In this document: positions 10,601-19,417 of the stretch, piece by piece | Numbering within the stretch: position 1 is the first letter of the stretch | Layout: each line of letters opens with the position of its first letter | Translations under genes and position numbers: made by a program | Source of the DNA: Paenibacillus glycanilyticus | Lineage (GTDB): Bacteria > Bacillota > Bacilli > Paenibacillales > Paenibacillaceae | NCBI RefSeq assembly: GCF_023715145.1 | Contig: NZ_JAMBNP010000011.1 | Coordinates: 162,696-226,695, forward strand | DNA: 64,000 nt | Direction: 5' to 3' | The notes under the pieces: model-generated | Database searches by the model: none | Told to the model about the DNA's origin: nothing | Seen by the model: the letters and a program-made list of their open reading frames with translations, nothing else

Positions 10601-11981
10601 AAAGATGGGTTCGATGGTATATGTGCAAAATGATGTGAACGACGACGGGTCTGATAACCCGGGCAACCCGGGCAACCCAGGCAACCCAGGCAACCCAGGC
10701 AACCCAGGCAATCCGGGTCAAGGCGGAGGAGCTCCTTCGTCTGGCGGAATGGACCAGGGTGGCTCCTTGACCACGGACATGCTCGCGACCGTCGCATGGG
10801 CGGATCAGAAGGTCATCACTTTGACGGGCAAAGTCTCCAACGACGGTGGAAAAACGGTTGTTACCGTTACGGACGACGCGCTCTCGAAGGCGTTGGAGCA
10901 AGCGCAAGGCAAGCCTGCGGTCTTCGGCATTACGGCTGAAGGCGGCTCGGCAAGCGGAGCGGCTGCGCGCCTGACGCTGACCGCGGAGCAGACGAAACAG
11001 CTCGCGTCCGCACCGGCCGCAAGCTCTGTCGCATTCACTTGGAACGGAGCATCGGTTGCGATTCCGCTTGCGGCGCTGAAGAGCGAGGCCGGCCTTGCGG
11101 TCGACATCGCGCCAAATGCGAACGGCCAATCGCTGTACACCGTCGACTATCCGAAAGCAACCATCCTTGGTACGCCTTACGCGTTCGCCGCGTATACGCT
11201 CGTGGATGGCAAGGAGACACCGCTGAAGACGACTGCAGAGCAGCTGGTTCGCAAGGCGTTTGAACTGAATATGGGTATTGACGCCAGCCATGCCGGTGCG
11301 CTGTATGCAGACGGTAGTCATGCTTATCCGGTTCCAGCCGCATTCAAGAAATTATCGGATGGACACACGATTGTGACGATCGCGAATCCGGGCTTCTCGA
11401 CGTATGCCGCCGCTGAACGGCAAATCTCGTTCACGGACACGAAGACGTCTTGGGCGAACGAGCAGATTCAGGCGCTCGAGGATAAATTCCTGCTGAACGG
11501 AACCTCCGCGACGACGTTTAGTCCGAAGAATAACGTCACACGTGCGGAGCTTGCGGCAATGCTGGTCAACGCGGTTGGCCTGGACAAGGTCGCGTCTAAG
11601 GCGCCGTTCACCGACGTCAAAGGCAACGAATGGTTTGCACAGGATGTTGCTGCGGCATATGAAGCCGGCCTGATTAAAGGTAACGGCGGCGCATTCCATC
11701 CGAATGATCCGATTTCGCGTCAAGACTTGACGGTGATGCTGGAGAGAGCGATGAAGCTGCTTCATGTAGAGCCGGCTGGCAACTCCACGTCCCGTCCTTA
11801 TGCAGATGCTCAATCGTTCGGCTCGTATGCGCAAGCGAGCATTGAAAGTGTAACCGAAGCAGGCCTGATGCAGGGCAGCAAGCGGCAGGGCCGTTTCTAC
11901 TTCGACCCTGCTAAGCCGACCACGCGCGAAGCGGCAGCGAAGGTGCTGTTCCAATTGCTTTCGGCTGCGAAGCTGATATAG
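7695..11981 (+). CDS. Cell-surface S8 serine protease with PA domain and three SLH repeats (lactocepin/C5a-peptidase-like)
   Basis: The product has 1428 residues, with a TTG start behind AGAGG. The signal peptide ends near residue 30 (GGVSEAAG). An I9-type propeptide is followed by a full triad: Asp226 (GVIDTGIDYDHPDL), His269 (EHGSHVAG) and Ser637 (LSGTSMASPH). A PA domain is inserted before the serine (about residues 440-540, VEGKIVLISRGN). A C5a-peptidase-like beta domain follows, then a seven-unit Asn-Pro-Gly linker, a further beta domain, and three SLH repeats from about residue 1240 (FTDTKTSWANEQI, FTDVKGNEWFAQDV, YADAQSFGSYAQ). The protein should be secreted, self-processed and bound to secondary wall polymer. 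It follows the serine-less paralogue closely, which suggests related extracellular work. Confidence 0.93.
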   Translation: MAKSTVKIQRAAALLAASMLLTAPIGGVSEAAGSAGDAHPAEQSPLGKPDTAQLLALASKGAASTMAGSIKEPVVIDPGIDTSKKEEINVIVQLSEPPVAAAQHAAELSRGSFSAASAERKVSLEQSTFVDAVADKGIGLHVNYKYDTVLNGMEVTVPADKIPQLAAMPGVKSISKNLTYHAIPLPPEASAEGDVNYDIDPISQIGADVAWAKGLTGKGLKVGVIDTGIDYDHPDLKDAYKGGYDSINKDYDPYEDLPDISFGFAGSEHGSHVAGTIAGRAVNPNAEMVQKGIAYEADLYSYKVLGAKLNPRTLEIDVTGTSAQVIDGIEHAIKDHMDVINMSLGTDEDKSPTSPDSIAVNNAVLAGVTAVVANGNAAQEGPYYYSMGSPASAQLAISVAAATSESSHFSGSFTDSLTAEHPAYSIDAMAWPIGGEDFAKTLGTEPLDAVYVGIGADEDYQTDVEGKIVLISRGNLAFVDKITIAKEHGAKAAIIFNGNVLNNDDATADLSEHIDGRDGKIGSGAFLGESNDYLPTFDMSGIEGRALARQILDPANEGKPLQFTFGPEFTEIVVRGDTIAEFSSRGPNSDGSYGIKPDISAPGVNIRSTVPAYHEMDYGITPVPDYDTAYYRLSGTSMASPHIAGLAVLMKQEHPDWTPRDIRAALANTADTLYDLDGTQFDVYSQGAGRADMVNAISTPAVLEAMDLIKVYDEKLNEKIIESEASSVSFGAINPGAEPVAKPLRVKNLSDASVTYAASVVLHPKVTSDPTDQVPTPDVNNIIMKLDGLGEGGTVTAEAGASQAFTLSAAAADGAAHGVYEGEVRLTTEGLPTLHLPFVVHVGDDAEDNDFVLQDFALSGQRIVPGAPIDATATLLDDSMNYAEIDVLDLNQDYVGTVAFTNNIDLEAQKRLPLAAGPIKFEKLDGSYYLDGEEDEYGYDIVRQLPEGQYIILMLVAHLNEMNEVENIQKMGSMVYVQNDVNDDGSDNPGNPGNPGNPGNPGNPGNPGQGGGAPSSGGMDQGGSLTTDMLATVAWADQKVITLTGKVSNDGGKTVVTVTDDALSKALEQAQGKPAVFGITAEGGSASGAAARLTLTAEQTKQLASAPAASSVAFTWNGASVAIPLAALKSEAGLAVDIAPNANGQSLYTVDYPKATILGTPYAFAAYTLVDGKETPLKTTAEQLVRKAFELNMGIDASHAGALYADGSHAYPVPAAFKKLSDGHTIVTIANPGFSTYAAAERQISFTDTKTSWANEQIQALEDKFLLNGTSATTFSPKNNVTRAELAAMLVNAVGLDKVASKAPFTDVKGNEWFAQDVAAAYEAGLIKGNGGAFHPNDPISRQDLTVMLERAMKLLHVEPAGNSTSRPYADAQSFGSYAQASIESVTEAGLMQGSKRQGRFYFDPAKPTTREAAAKVLFQLLSAAKLI
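10656..10718 (+). repeat. Nine-base tandem repeat encoding (Asn-Pro-Gly)x7
   Basis: Seven near-identical units AACCCGGGC/AACCCAGGC lie in frame inside the SLH protease gene. They encode a flexible collagen-like linker between the protease part and the wall-binding part. Such arrays change length easily. Confidence 0.9.
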
Positions 11982-12026
11982 CGCAAGGCTTGCCTTAACG
12001 CTGATAATGGCAAACTTTAAGCCAAA

Positions 12027-12066
12027 CAAAAGCCCTCTATCCGTAAATCCGGATAGAGGGCTTTTC
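12027..12066. terminator. Bidirectional rho-independent terminator
   Basis: A stem of AGCCCTCTATCCG with CGGATAGAGGGCT, flanked by A and T runs. It lies between two convergent genes and can serve both. Confidence 0.92.
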
Positions 12067-12093
12067 GCTATTATTCCAGCCTTGTTGGCGACC

Positions 12094-14649
12094 TTATTTC
12101 ACTGAGGAAGTAAAGGCGTAGATATTGCCGTCAAAGGCGCCTACAACAAGCGCGTTGCCTGAGATCGCAGGTGAGGAAGCAACCCATGCCCCAATCTTGT
12201 ACGACCACTGGATCTCGCCGTTTTGCTTATTCAGTGCATACAGATTGCCGTCGTTGGAGCCGATGTAGACCGTGTCGCCGGAAACGGCTGCGGACGAGAT
12301 AATGCCGCCGTCTGTCGCTCTGCTCCAAAGCTTCTCGCCGGTATCGGCTTTCAAGGCTTCTGCGCTGCCGTTCGGGAAGCCCATATAGACCACGCCGTTG
12401 ACGACGGCTGGCGAAGAGCCCGTTGCATCGCCTGGAATAAGCGATGGTCCGGCTTTGCTTTGGTATCGCCATACCTCGGCTCCGGTGTCCGCATCGAGCG
12501 CAACGATCAATCCGCCGCCGTAGCCCATAAACACTTTGCCGTCCGCTGCTGCCGGCATAGAGTGCATCCATCCGCCTGCAGGCTGCTTGCGCCAGAGCTC
12601 CTTGCCGTCTTTTGCATCCAGCGCGATCAAGTATCCGCCGTCTGAACCGACGTACACTTTGCCGTCCTTCACAACCGGAGAGCTCTCGGCAATCCAGCCG
12701 CCTGCGAGTTTGGCGGTCCATACTGTTTCGCCTGTCTTGGCGTTTAACGCCATGATCTCTCCGCCGTTCTTCGAGCTGTAAGCCTGATAGACGATACCGT
12801 CAGCAACAGTTGGCGAATAGTACATCCAGGCCCGATTTACGTCTTTCTCGCCAATGGTTTTCACCCACAGCTTGTTGCCTTTCTTGGCATCAAGCGCATA
12901 CAGTGTGCCGCGAATGGAGGATGCATAAACGATGTTGTTCTCGACTGCAGGGGAAGCCTGGATTTGCGCATCCGGCTTGAACTCCCACTTCTTGTCGCCT
13001 GACGTAAGGTCCAGAGCCAGCACACGGTTCTGATCCGTGCCATTCTCATCTCTAGTACCGATGTACACGTTGCCGTTCACAACGGCTGGCGACGAGGTAA
13101 GGATGGTGCCATCGGTCAAATGGCTCCACGCCAGCTTCAGATCAGGCGCCAAGGCGTCAATCGCTTCACCGGTATGCTGCGCATTGCCGTGGAACATCGG
13201 CCAGTCAGCACCTTGAACAGGCAGGGCCGCTTCGCTTGCTTTAACGAGCGTAAAGGAGCTGCTCTCCGACCAGGTCTGCTTCCCGTCATCCGTCACGCGG
13301 ACTTCAATGGTATGTTTGCCAAGCTTTTCTTTTCCAGCTTTCCAATCCGCCGACCAGGTCATTTCGCCGCTTTGCTTCAGCGTATGCCATTGTCCCCCGT
13401 CGATTCGATATTTTGCTTCGGTTACGCGGCTTGTCGTGTTATACGCATTCACCTGCAGCTGTACGTTGCCTTGCGGCACGCTGCTGCCCGGAGCCGGATT
13501 TACGATAACGAGATTTTTGTCCACGCCATACATTTTGTACGGATGTGTCTCCTTGCTGCCTTTGAACGAGATGACGCGGAAGCCGTTTGGCGTCTGGTCG
13601 ATCGTGTAGGAGCTGGAGTTGGTCACGACATGATCAGCCGATTCGATTGTGTCGGTTGCTACGTCATTGACGTGCGTATGACCCATCAGGACGAGGCGGG
13701 TATTGTACTTGCCAAGCAAGTCGATGTACTTCTGAGCCTCGGCTGCGTCCGGCGTTTGCGGATTGTTGAATGGGCGATGGGTGATCACGACGATTTCTTT
13801 ATGCTTGCCGGTCTGCTTCAAATCTTCGGTCAGCCAGGCCATCTGATCGGCTTCACGCATCCCCATATTATTTTCGAGCACGATAAAATGTTTATCCGCA
13901 TAGTCGAAGGAATACCATTCCGGGCCAAGGTACGTCCGGTAACGGTCGATGCGGGCCGAGAAATCCGCGCCGCCTGTAAAGTCGTGATTTCCTACGGCAG
14001 GGTAAACGGGAAGCTTGGAAGTCGCCGAGCTCGCCAGAAAATCTTTGAATTCCGCATCCGAGGCGCCGTTCGTAATATCTCCGCTGATCGTGATAAAAGC
14101 GGGCGAACCGGTCAATGCGTTAAGCTCAGCCAATTGGCCTGTCAGCCGTTCACGGTTATTCGTTGTCCCGGCTTGAACGTGCACGTCGGCAATGCCTGCA
14201 AATTCAAAGTTTGGATTTTTGGATTGCGGAGCAGGCTGCAGCGCAAAGTTGGCTGTACGGCTTTCATTTTGCGTGAGCTGACCCAGATTTTGATAGAATT
14301 GCGGAATCTTGTTGTCGCTTTCTTGCGCCTTGTATCCGCTTGGTACGGTGACGAAGACGATGTCCGTCAAGCGTCTGTCGGGATTGACTACCAATCTGTA
14401 CTTGCCTTGCTTGTCCGTAATGGAAATCGTCGCGCCATCGGATACGCTGACCCCGGAGAGGCCCTTCTCGTTCTTGTCTTGAATGCCGTTTCCGTTCTGA
14501 TCGGCGAACACAACTCCCGTGACCGTCGTTTGGGGAATCTCCGCCATCGCGGGCTTGATCACGGCGGCAAGTGCGAGACCGGCCATGGTGAACGTCGTCA
14601 ATCCTTGAATGGTTTTCTTGCTGCGAAGAAATTTGCGCTTGAAAGACAT
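12094..14649 (-). CDS. Secreted calcineurin-like phosphoesterase fused to a PQQ-type beta-propeller
   Basis: The product has 851 residues; the ATG is preceded by GGAGG. A signal peptide covers about residues 1-36 (ending AMAEIP). An SdrD/carboxypeptidase-regulatory-like beta domain follows (VFADQNGNGIQD, about 43-110). A metallophosphoesterase domain has all metal-binding motifs: ADVH, GDITNG, GNHD, THRP and GHTH (about 150-330). A short bridging beta domain leads into seven or so PQQ/BamB-like propeller blades (about 480-851) with repeated GNVYIGT / VYVGSDGG / LYALN patterns. It probably hydrolyses a phosphoester outside the membrane; the substrate is unknown and the propeller may bind protein or polymer. 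Convergent with the SLH protease. Confidence 0.88.
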   Translation of the reverse strand: MSFKRKFLRSKKTIQGLTTFTMAGLALAAVIKPAMAEIPQTTVTGVVFADQNGNGIQDKNEKGLSGVSVSDGATISITDKQGKYRLVVNPDRRLTDIVFVTVPSGYKAQESDNKIPQFYQNLGQLTQNESRTANFALQPAPQSKNPNFEFAGIADVHVQAGTTNNRERLTGQLAELNALTGSPAFITISGDITNGASDAEFKDFLASSATSKLPVYPAVGNHDFTGGADFSARIDRYRTYLGPEWYSFDYADKHFIVLENNMGMREADQMAWLTEDLKQTGKHKEIVVITHRPFNNPQTPDAAEAQKYIDLLGKYNTRLVLMGHTHVNDVATDTIESADHVVTNSSSYTIDQTPNGFRVISFKGSKETHPYKMYGVDKNLVIVNPAPGSSVPQGNVQLQVNAYNTTSRVTEAKYRIDGGQWHTLKQSGEMTWSADWKAGKEKLGKHTIEVRVTDDGKQTWSESSSFTLVKASEAALPVQGADWPMFHGNAQHTGEAIDALAPDLKLAWSHLTDGTILTSSPAVVNGNVYIGTRDENGTDQNRVLALDLTSGDKKWEFKPDAQIQASPAVENNIVYASSIRGTLYALDAKKGNKLWVKTIGEKDVNRAWMYYSPTVADGIVYQAYSSKNGGEIMALNAKTGETVWTAKLAGGWIAESSPVVKDGKVYVGSDGGYLIALDAKDGKELWRKQPAGGWMHSMPAAADGKVFMGYGGGLIVALDADTGAEVWRYQSKAGPSLIPGDATGSSPAVVNGVVYMGFPNGSAEALKADTGEKLWSRATDGGIISSAAVSGDTVYIGSNDGNLYALNKQNGEIQWSYKIGAWVASSPAISGNALVVGAFDGNIYAFTSSVK

Positions 14650-14755
14650 ATTATTTTCCTCCTTCTTCCTATCTAAAATATAGATCCAGCAATCCTTATG
14701 GCGGTGGGCATCACTCCTTTCAATAACTTGGGGATAGGGCTAAAGAAAAAAGAAC

Positions 14756-15841
14756 TTACATCATCATCCGCTCCATATACCAGTAGATACCGGAGACGAA
14801 TACGAAGGCCACTGCGGCAATTTGCACCGGCCTGGACCAGCTGTACCGGCGAATATAGAGCAGGAGCGGGAACAGCAGGGAGATGATGAGCAGCTGTCCG
14901 CCTTCCACGCCGATATTAAAAGCAGCCAGTGAAAGCATTGAGCTGGCATTAATGGCACCGGTCATTTCGAGTGCACCGGCAAAGCCGATTCCATGCACGA
15001 GTCCAAAGCCGAAGACAACGAACGGCCGGGCTTTGCTGTCGCTAAGGAAGGAGGCCTCCAAAGCGACATAAGCGATGCTGAGCGCGATTAAAGGCTCGAC
15101 AATTTCCGAAGGCACGGACAAAACATGGAAGGCGGACAGCCCCAGCGTCACGCTGTGGGCGAGTGTGAACACTGTTGCAATTCTGAATATGGAACGGAAG
15201 CTTTTCGACGTTAACACGAGCGCAATGACGAACAAAATATGGTCAAGACCAATCATGATATGGTGAAAGCCAAGCTGGATGAACCGCCAGGCCTGTCCGA
15301 TATAGCTTGGATTGCCCAGCCCCATGTGCCGTTCTCCGCTGTTGAAGACAAATTGGCCTTCTCTGCCTTCCCATGAGTAGGCCGCAATATTGCGATGCAT
15401 GGAGTCGTTATCGTCGAAGAAAATCGTGTAATCGACCTCTACGCCTTTGGCATTCGAGGGATTGGGATAGTTGAGGCTCAGATCGGCATAGTAGCGTCCC
15501 AGCTTGGATGTGATCTTCGTCTCTGCAAGCATGCCGTCAACCGCTTCTCCGTTGATATAGATTTTAAGATGAGCGTTCACGTAGTCGAGTACAGCCTGCT
15601 TGTTCTGGTCCAGCAGCGCCAGCAGCTCCGCCTCCGATTGGTCGGGACGGGCATCCAGCATAACAACACGTCCGAATTCAAAATAATCGAGCATGAGTTC
15701 ATAGTTCAGCTGGCGGGATGCGGCGGATATTTTAGAGAAGCCCTCACTATTATCTGTATGGGCTGACACCTGCGACACCGGCATTAGGGCAAAGATAAGC
15801 AGGAACATAGCGATTAAAGACAGGGACCATTTTACGCGCAA
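14756..15841 (-). CDS. HupE/UreJ-family membrane protein
   Basis: The product has about 361 residues if it starts at the TTG at 15841, nine bases after GGAGG; an in-frame ATG at 15850 abuts that site. A signal peptide (to VSAHT) precedes an extracellular beta-type domain, then a C-terminal block of about six or seven membrane segments. The family signature His-X-X-X-X-X-Asp-His is present as HHIMIGLDH. HupE/UreJ proteins are nickel or cobalt permeases in hydrogenase and urease systems, but no hydrogenase or urease gene is nearby, so the metal and role are open. Confidence 0.8.
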   Translation of the reverse strand: MRVKWSLSLIAMFLLIFALMPVSQVSAHTDNSEGFSKISAASRQLNYELMLDYFEFGRVVMLDARPDQSEAELLALLDQNKQAVLDYVNAHLKIYINGEAVDGMLAETKITSKLGRYYADLSLNYPNPSNAKGVEVDYTIFFDDNDSMHRNIAAYSWEGREGQFVFNSGERHMGLGNPSYIGQAWRFIQLGFHHIMIGLDHILFVIALVLTSKSFRSIFRIATVFTLAHSVTLGLSAFHVLSVPSEIVEPLIALSIAYVALEASFLSDSKARPFVVFGFGLVHGIGFAGALEMTGAINASSMLSLAAFNIGVEGGQLLIISLLFPLLLYIRRYSWSRPVQIAAVAFVFVSGIYWYMERMMM

Positions 15842-16148
15842 TTTTGACATCCTCCACACCATATGACATTTTCTAAGATTGGTATTCATATTGTGGCGGT
15901 TATGTTTGCGCATGATTAAAATCCAGTTAATATCAGGTAAATTTGGATAATCGATAGAATAGTCCTGCGTCATTCATCGTAGAGAGAGGTCTAATGATAT
16001 GGATTTGGAACATGAGCGAATGAATAATTGATAGGTGAATTGGCCTGCTGGCATGTTGCTTGTCGGGAAATACTCGGGAGGGTGCTCGGGAGGCGTGAAG
16101 GTGGCGGCATACCGGTAAGGGGTAGTGGAATTCATCTCCAGCGACAAT

Positions 16149-16188
16149 AAGTGCCCCGCCTTGCTTTTAGAGCAAGGCGGGGCACTTT
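16149..16188. terminator. Strong hairpin terminator
   Basis: The stem GTGCCCCGCCTTGCT pairs with AGCAAGGCGGGGCAC, flanked by AA and TTTATTG. It lies in the 473 bp gap upstream of the HupE-like gene. Apart from this and the next hairpin, that gap shows no gene. Confidence 0.85.
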
Positions 16189-16255
16189 ATTGATGACACG
16201 CATCAATCCTGCGGTCATTTAGCTGGTTAGAGATCCGATTGGACTCTTAATGTTA

Positions 16256-16293
16256 AAGCAGGCGCCGTTTCCATAAGGAGAGGGCGCCTGCTT
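16256..16293 (-). terminator. Terminator of the dehydrogenase gene
   Basis: The stem AAGCAGGCGCC/GGCGCCTGCTT lies just after the stop of the minus-strand dehydrogenase gene at 16315. Confidence 0.8.
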
Positions 16294-16314
16294 AGTTACT
16301 ATCGCGATAACGGA

Positions 16315-17397
16315 TTAGAAAGGCAGCTCAATGGCAACTTCGCGTTTAGCGGCGGAGGAGCGCAGCACGCCGTCAATAATGGCTTGCTGAATGACGATCT
16401 GCGAGCCCGGAATAGGGGCAGGACGTCCTTCGCGCACGGCTTCGGAGAAATCCCGAACCTTCTCGTTGAAGAGGTTAAGATCGGTATTCGTAACCGGAAC
16501 CGGCGTTTCGGTCTGCTTGCCCATAAAGTCGTGGAACAGCTTCATCTCGCCGACGCGGCCATCCCAAACGCCGGACCAGTTGCCCGTACCGTAAGGGTTT
16601 ACTTTCAGGCCGCCTTCTGTTCCTAGGAACATGGTGGAACCAAGCGTATCCATGTGCATTGCCCAAGAGATCTTGAATTGAAGCACCAGATCATTCTCGA
16701 AGCGCACAAGCGCTACTCCAAAATCCTCAACCTCGAATTTGCTCGCTTCCGGATGATGAATGGGATTAGTGCCGAAATAATTGGACGTATAAGCCGATAC
16801 CGTAAGGGGCTTCGGATAACCAAGTGCATTTAGCGCCATATCGAGCGAGTAACAGCCGATATCCGCCATTGCGCCGGCCCCGGCGAGCTGCTTGCTGATA
16901 AACGTGCCCCCAGGCATGCCGCGTCTGCGGCCGCCGCCGGTCTCAACGTAATAGACCTTGCCGAGCTTGCCGGATTGGACGATTTCGTTAACGACCTTCA
17001 TGTTTGGATCATAACGGGGCTGGAAACCGATCGTCAGCATATTTCCCGTTTCGCTGGCGACTTGAACCATATCAATCGCTTCTTCCAAGGTAACGGACAT
17101 CGGCTTTTCGAGCAGGACATTTTTGCCTGCGCGCAGCGCGTCAACGGTTGTTACGTGATGGGAGGCATTTGGCGTACAGATGCTGACTCCATCCAGATCA
17201 AGCTCAAGGAGCCTGCGATGATCATCGAAACCGATGGCTCCCGGCAATTGCTCGCGCGTAACGAATTGATCCGCTTTGCCCGGAATCACATCGGCAACGG
17301 CGACAATCTCAACGTCCTGAAGCTGTTTGTAGGCTCTTACGTGAGCAGAAGCGATACCGCCGCTGCCGATAATTCCAATACGTTGCATTTTTGACAT
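16315..17397 (-). CDS. Gfo/Idh/MocA-family NAD(P)-dependent oxidoreductase
   Basis: The product has 360 residues, starting at the ATG at 17397 (MSKMQRIGIIG) behind GGCAGGGA. It has an N-terminal Rossmann fold with GSGGIASAH, the family motif EKPMSVTLEEA with the conserved EKP, and a C-terminal alpha/beta domain (GAMADIGCYSLD). These enzymes oxidise or reduce sugars and sugar derivatives with a nicotinamide cofactor. The gene follows the GH2 hydrolase on the same strand after 48 bases, so the two are probably an operon that handles a released sugar. The substrate cannot be read from sequence. Confidence 0.9.
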   Translation of the reverse strand: MSKMQRIGIIGSGGIASAHVRAYKQLQDVEIVAVADVIPGKADQFVTREQLPGAIGFDDHRRLLELDLDGVSICTPNASHHVTTVDALRAGKNVLLEKPMSVTLEEAIDMVQVASETGNMLTIGFQPRYDPNMKVVNEIVQSGKLGKVYYVETGGGRRRGMPGGTFISKQLAGAGAMADIGCYSLDMALNALGYPKPLTVSAYTSNYFGTNPIHHPEASKFEVEDFGVALVRFENDLVLQFKISWAMHMDTLGSTMFLGTEGGLKVNPYGTGNWSGVWDGRVGEMKLFHDFMGKQTETPVPVTNTDLNLFNEKVRDFSEAVREGRPAPIPGSQIVIQQAIIDGVLRSSAAKREVAIELPF

Positions 17398-17445
17398 GAA
17401 ACAAATCCCTGCCTTCTCATGAACTGTGGTCATTGGAAGCCGATC

Positions 17446-19209
17446 TTACTGCAGATTGATTTTTCTGATCTTCTCCATAGCAATCTTTGGCTCCCGGTTG
17501 ATCGTAAGCAAGCCGTTAACCTCCTGCTGCACATCCGTAATTTGCGTGTAGCAGAATCCGCTTACATAATCGAGATTCTTGATTGCTTGTGTAATTCCTT
17601 CATAACGGGCCAAAAAATCTTCTTCGTTTTTTACTTGGTTGCCGTAGCCCCAACCGGATTCGCTTGTAAACGCGATGCCGCCGTATTCGCTAATGATAAC
17701 CGGCTGGCCTTTGTAGCTGTATCCGTTAGCGAACGGATAGCGGTATTTATCATGCGCGAAGTCGTTGCTGAGCAAGGCGTCCTTATCCTTATAACGTGCC
17801 TCGAGCACAGAGCCGAGCTCCTCGTAGTCATGCAGCGTAATGATATCCGAGATCGTATGCTCCCAGCCGTCATTTACAACAACGGGTCTCATCTGGTCAT
17901 ACGATTTGGTCAGATGATAGATCGATTCGGTGAACTGCTGCTGCTTGCGATCCGTGAAGATTTGTCCGATTCCCCATGATTCATTGAACGGTACCCATGT
18001 CACAATGGAAGGGTGGTTATAATGCTGGCGGACAACCTCCATCCATTCTTTCGTGAACCGCTCTACGGCGTCATCCCCAAATTCGTAGGTGGCGGGGATC
18101 TCCGACCAGACAAGAAGGCCTTTGCGGTCCGCCCAGTAAAGGTATCTCGGATCCTCCAGCTTCTGATGCTTGCGCACTCCGTTGAAGCCAAGCGCTAATG
18201 TCTTATCAATATCTTCGATAATCGCTTCCTCGGATGGAGGCGTCAGATGCGTATCTTCCCAGTACCCTTGATCGAGCAGAAGGCGTTGGTACAGCGGCTG
18301 CTTGTTCAGCAGGATGCGGTCGCCTTTAATTTGAATGCGGCGCATGCCGAAGTAGCTGTATACGGTGTCGACCGGCTGGCCGTCTTTTTTCAGCACAACC
18401 TCAACATCGTACAAATTCGGATGATTCGGATGCCAGGAATGAATTTTCCATTCATTTACGTCGTTCATGACGCTTAACTCCGTCTTCAGGAACATCCGGT
18501 CTACATTCGTTTCCGAAGAACGGATCAGCTTCCCGTCATATCGGATAATCGTCTGCAGGGTCAAGCCTTCGAAGGAACGAATGGTGCTGCCCAGCTCGTA
18601 TTCGAACGTAACCGACGCTTCTTCCAGCTTAGGCGTAATCTTGGCTTTGTTCACATGGAAGGTATCGACGTATTCCAGCCATACGGACTGCCAGATGCCC
18701 GTCGTCTGCACGTACCAGCATCCATAATTCTTGTCCGTCCAGCGCTGTTTGCCCCGGGGCTGCATCGTGCTGTTGCCATCCTCGGCCCGGACGGTGATGC
18801 GGTTGTCTCCGCCTGGCTGCACAGCATCCGTAATATCAAGGGAGAATGCGGCATATCCGCCTTCATGAGAGCCGATATAAACACCGTTTACCCACACCTT
18901 AGCCAAATAATCGACGGCTTGGAAGTGAAGCACCACGCGCTTGTCACCAGTCTCCTCCGGAATCGCGACATTCTGCTCGTACCAGACGCACGGATGGAAT
19001 TTCTCCTCGCCGATGCCGCTTGCCTTTGTTTCGTAGGTGAACGGAACCTGAATCGAACGGTCCGCATCCAGCTGGCTGTACCATTTATTCCGCTCTCCTT
19101 CAAAGGAATCATCAAAGCGGAAGCTCCATTCACCGTTCAATAATTGCCACTCATCGCGTACCCATTGCGGGCGCGGATAATCCTTCACGTACTTGTGCGT
19201 ACTGGTCAT
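17446..19209 (-). CDS. Glycoside hydrolase family 2 enzyme (beta-galactosidase/glucuronidase type)
   Basis: The product has 587 residues with AGGAGA upstream of the ATG. The order is sugar-binding jelly roll (about 1-180), immunoglobulin-like domain (about 180-275), and TIM barrel. The acid/base Glu is in WVPFNESWG (about residue 410) and the nucleophile Glu in ISEYGG (about 506). There is no signal peptide, so it acts in the cytoplasm on imported oligosaccharide. It is shorter than LacZ and closer in size to beta-glucuronidase-like GH2 enzymes. Probably co-transcribed with the downstream dehydrogenase. Confidence 0.92.
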   Translation of the reverse strand: MTSTHKYVKDYPRPQWVRDEWQLLNGEWSFRFDDSFEGERNKWYSQLDADRSIQVPFTYETKASGIGEEKFHPCVWYEQNVAIPEETGDKRVVLHFQAVDYLAKVWVNGVYIGSHEGGYAAFSLDITDAVQPGGDNRITVRAEDGNSTMQPRGKQRWTDKNYGCWYVQTTGIWQSVWLEYVDTFHVNKAKITPKLEEASVTFEYELGSTIRSFEGLTLQTIIRYDGKLIRSSETNVDRMFLKTELSVMNDVNEWKIHSWHPNHPNLYDVEVVLKKDGQPVDTVYSYFGMRRIQIKGDRILLNKQPLYQRLLLDQGYWEDTHLTPPSEEAIIEDIDKTLALGFNGVRKHQKLEDPRYLYWADRKGLLVWSEIPATYEFGDDAVERFTKEWMEVVRQHYNHPSIVTWVPFNESWGIGQIFTDRKQQQFTESIYHLTKSYDQMRPVVVNDGWEHTISDIITLHDYEELGSVLEARYKDKDALLSNDFAHDKYRYPFANGYSYKGQPVIISEYGGIAFTSESGWGYGNQVKNEEDFLARYEGITQAIKNLDYVSGFCYTQITDVQQEVNGLLTINREPKIAMEKIRKINLQ

Positions 19210-19240
19210 GTCTTTTCATTCTCCTTTTAGTTAACTGTTA

Positions 19241-19343
19241 GGTTAATATAAAGATTAAAAAGTTCATTATTCTCGTACATATTATGCTAAATATAATCCC
19301 TTACGTCAATACATAGGTTAATTAATAAATCATTTGGTTAATT
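19241..19343. promoter_or_regulatory. Repeated GGTTAAT(T/A) boxes between divergent genes
   Basis: GGTTAATT occurs at 19316-19323 and 19336-19343 (20 bp apart), with GGTTAATA at 19241-19248. They lie in the AT-rich gap between the GH2 gene and the transporter operon, so they could be operator half-sites. The binding protein is unknown. Confidence 0.3.
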
Positions 19344-19417
19344 GAATGTGCATTTGGCATTATTTGCACGCGAATCGGAAAGTCTAAGTTTAAGAAAATT
19401 CGGAGGTTAACCCGCAA

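Noticed and set aside
13120..14676. Long 518-residue frame opposite the phosphoesterase gene
   Set aside because: It is antisense to a gene with clear domain motifs and has no recognisable family or ribosome site; it follows from high GC codon use.
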